In this document: in pieces, positions 9,029-16,944 of the stretch | How positions within the stretch are numbered: the stretch's first letter is position 1 | Layout of the letters: every line of letters starts with the position of its first letter | Assembly: GCA_021604645.1 (NCBI GenBank) | Contig: BQJJ01000015.1 | Coordinates: 29,951 to 93,950 of the forward strand | Reading direction: 5' to 3' | Source: Methyloligella sp. | Lineage (GTDB): Bacteria > Pseudomonadota > Alphaproteobacteria > Rhizobiales > HXMU1428-3 | Length of the DNA: 64,000 nt | Notes under the pieces: generated by a model | What the model saw: only the letters and a program-made list of their open reading frames with translations | Database searches by the model: none | What the model was told of the DNA's origin: nothing | Translations under genes and position numbers: made by a program

Positions 9029-9754
9029 CTAACTATCGCTACCAGCTTTGTCATCTTTAGTTTGTTCGCCAAAAACACTCTCGATAGAAACTTCAGCCTC
9101 GGGAGCTTCAGTCACGCTGCCTGCATCAGGTAAAACATCACCGCCAAGATCAATGGTTTCTTCACTTGGTAGAAGTGTGCCTGTTTTTACAGGAAGTTCA
9201 ATGCCTTGTTCTTTAGCTTCGCGAGCAAGGCGACGAGCCGCTTTTTGAACCGCGGCGTCAAGTTCCGTTTGACTGCAAAGACCTAATGTAACTGGATCTA
9301 GCGGTTGCAAGTTAGATGAGTTCCAGTGAGTGCGCTCTCTAATGGCTTCAATTGTTGGCTTGGTTGTGCCAACAAGACGCATAAGTTGGCTATCCTTTAA
9401 CTCAGGATGGCGCTTTAAGAGCCATAGAATCGCATTCGGGCGATCTTGACGACGAGAAACCGGCGTATAACGCGGAGACCGTTTTTTCTTAATTTCAGGT
9501 ATTTCAACTTTAGATTCTGATAGTTGAATATGGTAGCTGCTATCTTTTTGAGCGCGTGCAATTTCTTCACGGCTTAACTGACCAGATGAAATAGGGTCCA
9601 TGCCCTTAATTCCATGGGCAACATCCCCATCAGCAATGCCCTTAACTTCAAGAACATGCAGGCCGCAGAATTCTGCAATCTGTTCGAAGGTCAGCGATGT
9701 GTTATCTACAAGCCAAACAGCTGTTGCTTTCGGCATTAATGGTGTTTTAGACAT
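9029..9754 (-). CDS. trcR: DUF1013 protein, cell-cycle transcription regulator TrcR
   Basis: This 241-residue protein matches the DUF1013 family, found almost only in alphaproteobacteria. In Caulobacter the family member TrcR associates with RNA polymerase and affects cell-cycle transcription. Seen here are the N-terminus MPKATAVWLVDNTSLTFEQIAEFCGLH (a helix-turn-helix-like segment), YTPVSRRQDRPNAILWLLKRHPEL, a second HTH-like segment (LMRLVGTTKPTIEAIRERTHW) and DPVTLGLCSQ. The C-terminal 50 residues are acidic and variable. It has its own upstream region of about 400 bp. Family assignment is firm; the cellular role is by analogy. Confidence 0.85.
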   Translation of the reverse strand: MSKTPLMPKATAVWLVDNTSLTFEQIAEFCGLHVLEVKGIADGDVAHGIKGMDPISSGQLSREEIARAQKDSSYHIQLSESKVEIPEIKKKRSPRYTPVSRRQDRPNAILWLLKRHPELKDSQLMRLVGTTKPTIEAIRERTHWNSSNLQPLDPVTLGLCSQTELDAAVQKAARRLAREAKEQGIELPVKTGTLLPSEETIDLGGDVLPDAGSVTEAPEAEVSIESVFGEQTKDDKAGSDS

Positions 9755-10109
9755 AAAACAATTCTCCGCCCTTACTTGTGGTGATGAGGTTGATGGGAAT
9801 TTACATCACCGATAGGGCTAATCAATAGTACGAATACCCCTCCAAAGATTTTAATCAATACAAACTGATACAAATCTTAAAGAGAAGACCTCAATCCTCT
9901 AACAAGGATCCCACTTTCCCTGAGTGGTGAAAAAAGGCTTATTAATAGAAAGGCACTCGCAGATGGCTCCATACCATATTCAAAAAAACAGGTGCGATTG
10001 TGCCCATAATTGCCGATTTTTTCACATCTAGTCAAGCCGCTGCATCAATATAAATGTAATAAATTCACTTTTGAGTTTCATTTCACTCAATTTTACATGT
10101 TAATTCGGC
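9755..10109. other. Intergenic region upstream of trcR
   Basis: No coding frame is visible in this A+T-rich stretch. A weak 5-bp hairpin (CCACT/AGTGG) lies near 9912-9928. The trcR promoter must be here, but no convincing -35/-10 pair could be picked by eye. Confidence 0.4.
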
Positions 10110-10150
10110 AAAACAAGGGCCTATATCATTTATTAGGCCTTAAAGACCTT
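10110..10150 (-). terminator. Intrinsic terminator of the quinone oxidoreductase gene
   Basis: Read on the minus strand, AAGGCCTA pairs with TAGGCCCTT across a short A+T loop, followed by GTTTT. It lies just past the 10156 stop codon. Confidence 0.55.
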
Positions 10151-10155
10151 GTTGT

Positions 10156-11157
10156 TTAAAGGTTCATATCAAGAATCACTTTACCAACATGAGCGCCGCT
10201 CTCAAGAAACTCATGCGAGGCTTGTATGTCCTCAAGAGCAAAACATTTAGAAACAACAGGTTTTATCGTTTTATCTTCTAGTAATGGCCAGATTTTCTCC
10301 CGCACCTCAGCAGCAATACCAGCCTTTGTTTTATTATCGCGGGCCCGCAAGGTTGATCCTGTATGAACAAGGCGCTTCATCATCAAACGCATATAATTGA
10401 TTTCAACCTTGGAGCCTTCAAGAAATGCGATTTGAACAATCCGACCATCAACACTTGCCGCTGAATAGTTCTTTTCAATATACGAACCACCGACCATATC
10501 AAGAATAACATTGACACCTGCCTTAGCGGTGGCTTCTTTAGCCACTTCAACGAAATCTTGAGTTTTATAATTAACCGCCACATCAGCACCGAGTTCGAGA
10601 ACAGCTGAGCATTTCTCATCAGAACCACAAGTTGCAATGACTTTGGCGCCAAATGCTTTCGCCATTTGAATGGCCGTCGTGCCAATGCCGCTTGTCCCGC
10701 CATGCACCATAAACCACTCACCAGCCTTCAGACCGCCGGTTTGGAATACATTGTACCAAACTGTAAAGAAGGTCTCTGGCAAGCCGGCAGCTTCTACGAG
10801 AGAAAGGCCTTTTGGAATTGGAAGAGCAGAACCACTGTCAGCTAAACAATATTCGGCATATCCGCCGCCATTCACCAGCGCTGTTACCTGATCGCCGAGT
10901 GCATGGGCTGTTACATCAGAGCCAAGCGCTACAATTTCCCCAGCCACTTCGAGACCTAAAATATGAGAATGCCCCTTTGGCGCTGGGTAAAGACCGTCAC
11001 GCTGAAGGATGTCTGGTCTGTTAATCCCGGCTGCACGTACTTTAATCAGAATGTCAGTGGGGCCAACTTCAGGCAAAGCTTCAGTGACGACTTGAAGACC
11101 AGCTGCTCCTTTGGTCTCTGAGGTAGGAACACAGCGCATAGTTTCTGGCAAAGACAT
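10156..11157 (-). CDS. NAD(P)H quinone oxidoreductase, zinc-independent medium-chain family
   Basis: This 333-residue protein belongs to the quinone oxidoreductase (PIG3-like) branch of the medium-chain dehydrogenase family. Landmarks are VRAAGINRPDILQRDGLYPAP, the VHGGTSGIGTTAIQMAKAFGAKVIATCGS NADPH-binding region, and CSAVLELGADVAVNYK. The Cys/His ligands of zinc-dependent alcohol dehydrogenases are absent. The frame opens at a TTG (11166), but ATG 11157 is the better start, with AAAGGA about 10 nt upstream. The gene stands alone with its own terminator. Substrate is unknown. Confidence 0.9.
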   Translation of the reverse strand: MSLPETMRCVPTSETKGAAGLQVVTEALPEVGPTDILIKVRAAGINRPDILQRDGLYPAPKGHSHILGLEVAGEIVALGSDVTAHALGDQVTALVNGGGYAEYCLADSGSALPIPKGLSLVEAAGLPETFFTVWYNVFQTGGLKAGEWFMVHGGTSGIGTTAIQMAKAFGAKVIATCGSDEKCSAVLELGADVAVNYKTQDFVEVAKEATAKAGVNVILDMVGGSYIEKNYSAASVDGRIVQIAFLEGSKVEINYMRLMMKRLVHTGSTLRARDNKTKAGIAAEVREKIWPLLEDKTIKPVVSKCFALEDIQASHEFLESGAHVGKVILDMNL

Positions 11158-11290
11158 GGGACACAATCCTTTAGTTCAAAATGAAACGATACACAAAAGC
11201 AGTGCTTCATTTTAATCCACAATTTTATTATTCTGACTTGTGTACTCGAATTTCAAAGCCAGGAATAGTAGAAATTTAAGGAATAATTTT

Positions 11291-11491
11291 ATGGATGAAG
11301 AAGAGTTTCAACCAAGAAAAAGACAAACGGCTGAGATCACAGTTGGAGAGGACTTAACTCAATTTTCAATCGAGGAATTAACCATAAGACTTACAGCTCT
11401 GGATGAGGAGAAAAATAGAGTTGAGGATATGATCAAGGAAAAGAAGGCCCAAACAAGCCAGGCTGAAAATTTATTCAAAACAGATGGTTAG
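11291..11491 (+). CDS. DUF1192 family small protein
   Basis: This 66-residue protein begins MDEEEFQPRKR and has the DUF1192 pattern: an acidic and basic N-terminus followed by a helix, LSIEELTIRL-like and LDEEKNRVEDMIKEKKA, that likely forms a short coiled coil. The ATG at 11291 has an AAGGA ribosome site; the upstream in-frame start lacks one. DUF1192 genes often lie beside the rcdA/DUF1465 gene in this lineage, as here. Function is unknown. Confidence 0.8.
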   Translation: MDEEEFQPRKRQTAEITVGEDLTQFSIEELTIRLTALDEEKNRVEDMIKEKKAQTSQAENLFKTDG

Positions 11492-11639
11492 TAAGTAAAT
11501 ATTAGGCATAAACTAGCCATTTACAGTAGTCAGAGTAAAGATTTCCTTATCTTCTGCTTCATAAGAATCACTCGAAAACTATTAATTAATACTTAATTAA
11601 CTGATTTGGGTTATGTTTAATATATTCAGTTAATTCTGA

Positions 11640-11716
11640 ACAACAGAGCTTACTAGCTGCTCTGTGACGCCTCCCTGTTAACTTCCTGAGCCGCCTAATT
11701 GGCGGCTCCTTTTTTG
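11640..11716 (+). ncRNA. Candidate small RNA with anti-Shine-Dalgarno CCTCCC loop
   Basis: A 7-bp hairpin (ACAGAGC/GCTCTGT, 11643-11665) is followed by a single-stranded stretch holding CCTCCC (11670-11675). A strong intrinsic terminator (GAGCCGCC/GGCGGCTC plus T run, 11688-11716) closes it. Hairpin, exposed CCUCC and terminator is the layout of several alphaproteobacterial trans-acting sRNAs. The 5' end is estimated because no clear promoter was identified. The alternative is a terminator for DUF1192 with a chance hairpin upstream. Confidence 0.5.
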
Positions 11717-11766
11717 TTGGCCAAAAGGAAAAAAATCGTTCATACTTGTGAGAGAGTTATTGCAAT

Positions 11767-11792
11767 GCGGATGCTAGTCGGCATCTGAAGCG
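11767..11792 (+). repeat. Short hairpin repeat (type S)
   Basis: Inner stem GGATGC/GCATCT with loop TAGTCG, followed by TGAAGCG. It lies upstream of rcdA. Confidence 0.75.
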
Positions 11793-11880
11793 TGTAAATC
11801 TGAAAACTGGCCTTATTTTTGCTCCAATATTTGAGCTTAGCTAGCTTCAGTAAGTTGATTTGTAATTTGAAAGAGTAAAT

Positions 11881-12429
11881 ATGTCTCGCGTAATTGATAG
11901 TAATGTAAAAGAGTCCGAAACCATTTCTTTCGGGGAACGTTTCGTAAGTTCTGAGTGTTTTAATGAGATTTTTAAAGAGGGCATGTCTCTCGTTGAAGAA
12001 ACAGCGAACTATCTAGACACAGATGGCCGCAGAGAAGCAAAAGCTCTATCTCAAACATCATCCCTTTCATATGCAACTGAAAGCATGCGTCTAACCACTC
12101 GTTTGATGCAAATGGCTTCATGGTTGCTTATCCAGCGTGCTGTGAACGAAGGCGAGATGACAGAAGAACAAGCCTCAGCTGAAAAGCACAAAGTTAAAAT
12201 CCAGGCGTCTACAAGAGCAGCACACATCAAAAACTTCAGCGAGCTACCAGCCCGCCTACAGCAATTGATTAAAAATGCAGAACGCCTGTTTGATCGCATC
12301 CACTCTCTAGATCGCATGATCCACGAAGAGCCAAAAACAAAATCAGTGGCAGATAACCCGCTAACAAAACAGTTGCAAATGCTACAAAACGCATTCGGCG
12401 CAGAAGAAATCACCCTTCCACGCTCATAA
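11881..12429 (+). CDS. rcdA: RcdA-like protein (DUF1465), adaptor for CtrA degradation
   Basis: This 182-residue helical protein matches the DUF1465/RcdA family. In Caulobacter RcdA helps deliver CtrA and other substrates to ClpXP at the G1-S transition. Typical segments are ISFGERFVSSECFNEIFKEGMSLVEETANYLDTDGR, ESMRLTTRLMQMASWLLIQRAVNEGEMT and LPARLQQLIKNAERLFDRIHSLDRM. The start ATG is preceded by AAAGAG. A terminator follows at 12463. A candidate sRNA and a short hairpin repeat precede it. The family match is good; the role in this organism is inferred. Confidence 0.82.
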   Translation: MSRVIDSNVKESETISFGERFVSSECFNEIFKEGMSLVEETANYLDTDGRREAKALSQTSSLSYATESMRLTTRLMQMASWLLIQRAVNEGEMTEEQASAEKHKVKIQASTRAAHIKNFSELPARLQQLIKNAERLFDRIHSLDRMIHEEPKTKSVADNPLTKQLQMLQNAFGAEEITLPRS

Positions 12430-12462
12430 AATTTTTCTTTCAGAAAAAATGCGGCAAAAACA

Positions 12463-12497
12463 GCCGGGCTATCTCAAAAAGATGCCCGGCTTTTTTA
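12463..12497 (+). terminator. Intrinsic terminator of rcdA
   Basis: GCCGGGC / GCCCGGC stem with a 14-base loop and a T6 tail, about 35 bp after the stop codon. Confidence 0.88.
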
Positions 12498-12534
12498 TTT
12501 TGAAAATCATAGTAAAAATTATTGAAAGTAAAAA

Positions 12535-13035
12535 ATGTCGAAATATAAAAGTCCGATTAACCTTCCTGACGAACATATGAGATTGGTTGGGATAATTGCT
12601 GCTCATTGGGAGAGCGTAAATCTAGTTTTGGATGGTTTCGTAGCATTCGTTACAATGAATGAAATAGAGAAAGTTACAGTGCTTACTAAAGAAATGTCTT
12701 TTGGAAATAAAATAAATTTGATCTTAGCTTATGCGCGACAATATAAGGCAACAAATCCGGAAATATGGAAAGAGTTTACTGAAGCAATTGATAAAGTAAG
12801 AGAAGCTAACAGTCATAGAAATGATTATGTACATGCTACATGGAAAGTCGGTTGTGCAGATGAGGCTCCTCAGCGATGGGTTTTAAGTTTAAAGAATGGA
12901 AAACTTAAAGATGAAGTCCTTGTTGTTGAAATAGATGAGTTAGAGAAAGCTGCACAATACATATATGATGCTGGACAGGCTCTTACTGATACAATGTCAA
13001 AAGTAGGCATGAAGTCATTTGTATTAGATGATTAA
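12535..13035 (+). CDS. Hypothetical protein with a HEPN-like R-x4-H motif
   Basis: I do not recognise this 166-residue helical protein. It contains Arg95-Asn-Asp-Tyr-Val-His100 (SHRNDYVHATW), which fits the R-x4-6-H signature, with a polar residue after Arg, seen in HEPN ribonuclease and abortive-infection proteins. The long preceding helices (HWESVNLVLDGFVAFV, GNKINLILAYARQY) also fit the HEPN helical bundle. It is A+T-rich and sits alone between rcdA and a type L repeat, with no obvious antitoxin or nucleotidyltransferase partner. A plain structural role is possible; the RNase idea rests on one motif. Confidence 0.6.
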   Translation: MSKYKSPINLPDEHMRLVGIIAAHWESVNLVLDGFVAFVTMNEIEKVTVLTKEMSFGNKINLILAYARQYKATNPEIWKEFTEAIDKVREANSHRNDYVHATWKVGCADEAPQRWVLSLKNGKLKDEVLVVEIDELEKAAQYIYDAGQALTDTMSKVGMKSFVLDD

Positions 13036-13062
13036 GCTTCATAGAGAAAAACAAATCTCACC

Positions 13063-13184
13063 ATACGAAGAAGGGAGTGCTCTACTTCAGAGCACGCACA
13101 TGGCGAAACGCTAGTGTAGCCCGGCGCTTAGCGCCGCACCTCGTAGGCCCAAGCGCGTCTAGCGCTTGGAATAGCCGTGAGAGA
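13063..13184 (+). repeat. Long four-hairpin repeat (type L), copy 3
   Basis: Hairpin 1 is GTGCTCT/AGAGCAC, hairpin 2 is GGC...GCC around ACGCTAGTGT, hairpin 3 CGGCGC/GCGCCG, hairpin 4 AAGCGC/GCGCTT. Linkers ATACGAAGAAGGGAG, CTCGTAGGCCC and GGAATAGCCGTGAGAGA are conserved. Confidence 0.85.
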
Positions 13185-13189
13185 AAAAA

Positions 13190-13234
13190 ACTAAAAAAAA
13201 AGCCCACAAGGCGCTTTAATCACCTGTGAGCTTT
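13190..13234 (-). terminator. Intrinsic terminator on the minus strand, downstream of rpmE
   Basis: On the minus strand AAAGCTCACAGG pairs imperfectly with CCTTGTGGGCTTT and is followed by a run of about nine T. Confidence 0.7.
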
Positions 13235-13334
13235 AATTGATTAAACCAAAAAGAATAATCTGCACTACCCGAACCCCTTGTCTGAAAGAGGAGGGAATTT
13301 CTTTTGGTCATTAAATAAACCTAGATAGCTAGGC

Positions 13335-13553
13335 CTATAGAAAACCGTCGAACTTTTTCTTAAACTTAGAAACACGGCCACCACGGTCAACAAGATGCTG
13401 GCTACCACCAGTCCAAGCTGGGTGTGTGTTTGGATCAATATCCAAAACGATCCGGTCACCTTCAACACCATATGTTGAATATGAATCTAGTTCTGTACCG
13501 TCTGTCAGTACAATCTTTACCTTATGGTAATCAGGATGAATATCTGCTTTCAT
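13335..13553 (-). CDS. rpmE: 50S ribosomal protein L31, zinc-free type
   Basis: L31 (72 residues) bridges the ribosomal subunits. The sequence begins [20 protein letters not shown] and contains [14 protein letters not shown] and [13 protein letters not shown], all standard for L31. There is no Cys pair, so this is the C-minus (zinc-independent) form. It is monocistronic on the minus strand, with a terminator at 13190-13234. About 230 bp of upstream sequence without genes precede the next repeat block. Confidence 0.95.
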   Translation of the reverse strand: MKADIHPDYHKVKIVLTDGTELDSYSTYGVEGDRIVLDIDPNTHPAWTGGSQHLVDRGGRVSKFKKKFDGFL

Positions 13554-13788
13554 CGCTCAAACACTCGCATATTTACGCCTCAAAAGCTGTGTCAATACAA
13601 TGACATCCAACCAGCTCAAGGCCAAGTTATAATAATGTATGGAATTCAAAAAAGAACCTATAACCGATATTAGTACACAGCGCAAGGGATAGAGGGATAA
13701 AAATATCAACTATATTGCTCTTTCCCAGATACCCGTTTTTTTATAGTAAACGAACAGAATTCTAAGAAAGTTTATCTTCTAAACTAAA

Positions 13789-13910
13789 TACACGAAGAAG
13801 GAGCTCAGCCCTTTTCGGGCTGAGGGACATGGCGAAGCACCAGCGTAGCCCGGCGCGTTGCGCCGCCCAACGGAGGGCCCGCTGTGGTAACAGCGGAATA
13901 GCCCGTGAGT
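13789..13910 (+). repeat. Long four-hairpin repeat (type L), copy 4
   Basis: Hairpin 1 CTCAGCCC/GGGCTGAG, hairpin 2 GGC..GCC around AGCACCAGCG, hairpin 3 CGGCGC/GCGCCG with loop GTT, hairpin 4 CCGCTG/CAGCGG. The linkers and the terminal ATAGCCCGTGAG are conserved. It is followed directly by copy 5. Confidence 0.85.
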
Positions 13911-13917
13911 AAAATAA

Positions 13918-14037
13918 GCAAAGAAGGAGCTCAGCCCTTTTCGGGCTGAGGGACATGGCAGCGCGAGCTGCCCGGGGCAAGCCCCGCCCCTCGGAGAGCT
14001 TTTCGCTATTTCAGCGAAAAAATAGCCCGTGAGAGAG
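13918..14037 (+). repeat. Long four-hairpin repeat (type L), copy 5
   Basis: Hairpin 1 is identical to that of copy 4 (CTCAGCCC/GGGCTGAG). Hairpin 2 is GGCAGC/GCTGCC, hairpin 3 CGGGGC/GCCCCG, hairpin 4 TTTTCGCT/AGCGAAAA. Linkers CCTCGGAG and ATAGCCCGTGAGAGAG are conserved. Confidence 0.85.
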
Positions 14038-14040
14038 AAT

Positions 14041-14079
14041 AGCGCGGTTGCATAGTGGGCAACTGAAGCGCCAATAAAA
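14041..14079 (+). repeat. Short hairpin repeat (type S)
   Basis: Inner stem GTTGC/GCAAC, loop ATAGTGG, outer GCGC arms (AGCGC..TGAAGCGC), then CAATAAAAA. It lies between L copy 5 and the end of the ABC permease gene. Confidence 0.8.
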
Positions 14080-14080
14080 A

Positions 14081-14902
14081 TCACCCCTTTTTCCCCTTTG
14101 CTTTTAGCCCGCGTGAAGGGTCATAAGCATAAATGGCTAGCCCTAGGGCAATTACACTCGTAACAGCCACCACAAGGGCTCCTTCAGCATAAAACTGGCC
14201 ATGCAGGGCAAAGCGAATGAGCTCGACGGCGTAGGTAAACGGGTTGTAGGTGCAAAATTGGTAAAATGTGTAAGAAAGGTCCTTAATGCGCCATAAGGGG
14301 AACAAGGCGCTCGAGATGAAGAACATTGGGAAAATCACAAAATTCATCACACCCGCGAAGTTCTCAAGCTGCTTAACGGTTGCTGAAAGTGCCATGCCAA
14401 GCGCTCCAAGCATGAACCCGCAAATAACCAATGCGGGTAGAACCGTGATGTAGCCAATAGGATCAATATCAAGTTCCAAAAATTCAAAATATGTAAAGAA
14501 AAATGCGATGGCTAAAAAGGCATAAACTTGCAGAAGCGACACGGCAACGCCCGCAAAAAGCCGAGCAACCAAAATAAACCAGCGGGGCAAAGGCGTGGTG
14601 AGGAGTACGCGCATGGATCCCATTTCACGGTCATAAATCATGGAAAGCGAGCTTTGCATCCCATTAAACAATTGGATCATGGCACAAAGCCCAGGGATCA
14701 TATAAACCTCATAAGGAATATATGTCTGATATGGAGCATAAGGCGCAAGACCCTGGGTTTGCCGCCAGCCGGCAGAAAAGACAAGCAGCCAAATCAAAGG
14801 CCGGACAAGTGCTGATAAAAAACGAGCACGTTGTTGGAAGAAGCGCAAAAATTCGCGGTATAAAATGCCATAAAGAGCGCGGATCATCAAACCGTCTATC
14901 AT
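14081..14902 (-). CDS. ABC-2 type permease of a PQQ-dependent alcohol oxidation system
   Basis: This 273-residue permease has six predicted membrane helices of the ABC-2 type (VRPLIWLLVFSAGW, IPYEVYMIPGLCAMIQLFNGM, FAGVAVSLLQVYAFLAIAFFF and others). The motif DREMGSMRVLLTTPLP is typical of the family next to PQQ alcohol dehydrogenase genes. Its start overlaps the ATPase stop by 4 nt (ATGA type), so the two are coupled. With the ATPase it should form an exporter; the substrate is unknown. It is assigned to the PQQ system because of the adjoining beta-propeller, binding protein and PedF cytochrome. Confidence 0.85.
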   Translation of the reverse strand: MIDGLMIRALYGILYREFLRFFQQRARFLSALVRPLIWLLVFSAGWRQTQGLAPYAPYQTYIPYEVYMIPGLCAMIQLFNGMQSSLSMIYDREMGSMRVLLTTPLPRWFILVARLFAGVAVSLLQVYAFLAIAFFFTYFEFLELDIDPIGYITVLPALVICGFMLGALGMALSATVKQLENFAGVMNFVIFPMFFISSALFPLWRIKDLSYTFYQFCTYNPFTYAVELIRFALHGQFYAEGALVVAVTSVIALGLAIYAYDPSRGLKAKGKKG

Positions 14903-15687
14903 TTTAACCGCTCCTCTTCTTGAATAATAATACTCTCAAAAACATCACTCACAGAATTCGCCTCATTCTTAGCCAGAATTTCTCTGACAGTACCGTCTTC
15001 GATGATCTTCCCCTTATCCAGAACGATTAAGTGATCCTCATCCCAAATTTCATCCATTAAGTGGGTCGTCCAGAGAACAGCAACATTGTCGGCTTTTGCA
15101 AGATTATGAATATGATTAACAATGACGCGGCGAGTTTGAATATCGAGGCCAACTGTCGGTTCATCTAGTAAAAGCAATTTCGGCTGATGCAACATGGAGC
15201 GAGCAATCTCAACACGGCGGCGATGCCCGCCATTTAAATCTCGAACCCGTTCATCAACCCGCTCAAACATTTCTAAGGCTGAAAGAGTTTCTTCAATTCT
15301 TTGCTTTGCAAAAGATGAAGACATGCCGCGCAATCTGGCAAAGTATCTTAAATTCTGCCGGACAGATAAATCGAGATCTAATGTTGTTTGTTGAAAGACA
15401 ACACCAAGTGGCGCCAGTGCTTTTGAGCCATGTGAGGCAAAAGATTTCCCGTCAATAGAAATGGTACCATCGGGTGTATCAAACAAGCGAGTGATCAAAG
15501 ACAGTAAAGTTGACTTGCCAGCACCATTTGCACCAAGTAGCGCTGTAAACTGCCCTGGCAACACCTGAAAGCTCACATCATCAAGCGCTTTGCGCTTCCC
15601 GTAATTATAAGAAACCCCCTCGATAGAAATCGCCGCAGTTGGAACCATTTCGGAATGAGGGGACTGATTTGAGAGAGTATCTGTCAT
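14899..15687 (-). CDS. ABC transporter ATP-binding protein of a PQQ-dependent alcohol oxidation system
   Basis: This 262-residue ATPase has Walker A GANGAGKST, a modified signature LNGGHRRRVEIARSM (in place of LSGGQ), Walker B LLLLDEPTVGLD and the switch His in LWTTHLMDE. The LNGGHRRR variant is common in the PQQ-associated subfamily. It is coupled to the permease by a 4-nt overlap. A terminator at 15863 separates it from the upstream beta-propeller gene, so it should have its own promoter in 15690-15860. Transport direction is probably export, by the ABC-2 partner. Confidence 0.88.
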   Translation of the reverse strand: MTDTLSNQSPHSEMVPTAAISIEGVSYNYGKRKALDDVSFQVLPGQFTALLGANGAGKSTLLSLITRLFDTPDGTISIDGKSFASHGSKALAPLGVVFQQTTLDLDLSVRQNLRYFARLRGMSSSFAKQRIEETLSALEMFERVDERVRDLNGGHRRRVEIARSMLHQPKLLLLDEPTVGLDIQTRRVIVNHIHNLAKADNVAVLWTTHLMDEIWDEDHLIVLDKGKIIEDGTVREILAKNEANSVSDVFESIIIQEEERLK

Positions 15688-15862
15688 GAATTAACTTTCG
15701 AATAATCAGCTGTTGCCAAGTGAGGCATTAAATTTCTATTTCGCAAAGCAGCTTAGGTCCAGTGTGGATGTATGTAAAGATTTGAAGACCCGTAATAAAA
15801 TGATCATTTAGTTATATGACATGGGCTTAATCAAATTCACTGAACCAATTAGAGCATTCAAA

Positions 15863-15893
15863 GAAAAAATCCAGGCAAATTACTTTGCCTGGA
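15863..15893 (-). terminator. Intrinsic terminator of the beta-propeller gene
   Basis: Perfect 10-bp stem TCCAGGCAAA/TTTGCCTGGA with a 4-base loop; on the minus strand it is followed by TTTTTTC. It ends the gene that stops at 15913. Confidence 0.88.
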
Positions 15894-15912
15894 CTGATAT
15901 AATTTATAGGTT

Positions 15913-16944
15913 TTATTTGCTTGGAACGTAAACAGCGCCCCAAGGGTAACGTCCAACTTTAATAGATTTAACAACTTTTAATGTCGATAAATCAACAACT
16001 GAAACATCGCCTGAAACTCCATTTGTTGTATACATCTGCTTACCATCTGGTGTCATAGCCATATGCCAAACACGGCGACCAACAAGCAGGTATTTAGTCA
16101 CTTTAAATGTTTCTGTATCAACAACAGCAACGCGGTTTGAAGGGCCAAGCGCCACAAAGGCTAGCTTGCCATCTTTAGAAAAACGAATACCAACAGGTTG
16201 CACACGGTCTTTTGCAATGCCGGCAACCTCAAAATTGATCTTTGTCACTTCGCTTTTGTCAGCAACATTGAAAACACTCACAGTGCCGCCAATTTCAGCT
16301 GAAACCCAAAGACGCTTGCCATCTTTCGTAAACTCAGCATGGCGAGGACGTTGGTCGACAAGAGAGTTGTGCTCAAGTACCAATTTTTCAACATTGATCC
16401 AGTGTACGAAATTTGTTGTCTCTGATGTTGTGATAGCCCATTTGCCATCTGGGCTCACAGCCATACCTTCCGGTTCAATGCCCACATCAATTTGTGCAAC
16501 GACTGTTTTTTTCTGTGTGTCGACAACAGTGGTAATCGCATCATCTTCATTTGCAATAAATAAAAGACGGTTATTAGGATGCAAGGCGAATTGCTCAGGG
16601 TCTAAACCAGAAGGCAATTCATGCAAAATCTTATCAGTTGCAACATCCATCACCTGAACAGTGTCAGAGTCAGACGCGCAAATGAACAAATGTTTGCCAT
16701 CCTTAGAAAGAGTGATGCCACGTGGTCTGTCACCAACAGGAATGGTTTTAATAACTTCTAATGTCTTAGTGTCGATAACACTTAATGTGTCGTCTTTTTC
16801 ATTTGTGACATAAATTTTACCGGCATGAGCGGATGTTACAAAAGAGGTTTGTAAGCTTACTGCGCCTAAAGCCATCAATGCGGTAAATGCCAGTTTCGGG
16901 GCAGCTTTACCTACACCTTTACTCATGGCTTTAATTAGTCTCAT
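15913..16944 (-). CDS. Periplasmic YVTN beta-propeller protein of PQQ-dependent catabolism
   Basis: This 343-residue exported protein has a signal peptide ending SAHA, then seven-bladed YVTN-type propeller repeats: IYVTNEKDDTLSVIDTKTLEVIKTIPVG is one blade, and MYTTNGVSGDVSVVDLSTLKVVKSIKVG is the last. It matches the family found beside PQQ alcohol dehydrogenases and PedF-type cytochromes. The ATG at 16944 has an AAGGAGA ribosome site 6-7 nt upstream; the frame extends seven codons further without one. It follows the binding-protein gene on the minus strand with about 190 bp between, including a G+C-rich hairpin. Its exact biochemical role is not established. Confidence 0.88.
   Translation of the reverse strand: MRLIKAMSKGVGKAAPKLAFTALMALGAVSLQTSFVTSAHAGKIYVTNEKDDTLSVIDTKTLEVIKTIPVGDRPRGITLSKDGKHLFICASDSDTVQVMDVATDKILHELPSGLDPEQFALHPNNRLLFIANEDDAITTVVDTQKKTVVAQIDVGIEPEGMAVSPDGKWAITTSETTNFVHWINVEKLVLEHNSLVDQRPRHAEFTKDGKRLWVSAEIGGTVSVFNVADKSEVTKINFEVAGIAKDRVQPVGIRFSKDGKLAFVALGPSNRVAVVDTETFKVTKYLLVGRRVWHMAMTPDGKQMYTTNGVSGDVSVVDLSTLKVVKSIKVGRYPWGAVYVPSK

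Noticed and set aside
13762..14084. Two overlapping minus-strand open frames of 72 and 101 residues
   Set aside because: They are wholly encoded by type L repeats, with the same peptide (MSLSPKRAELLL) recurring wherever the repeat occurs in reverse.
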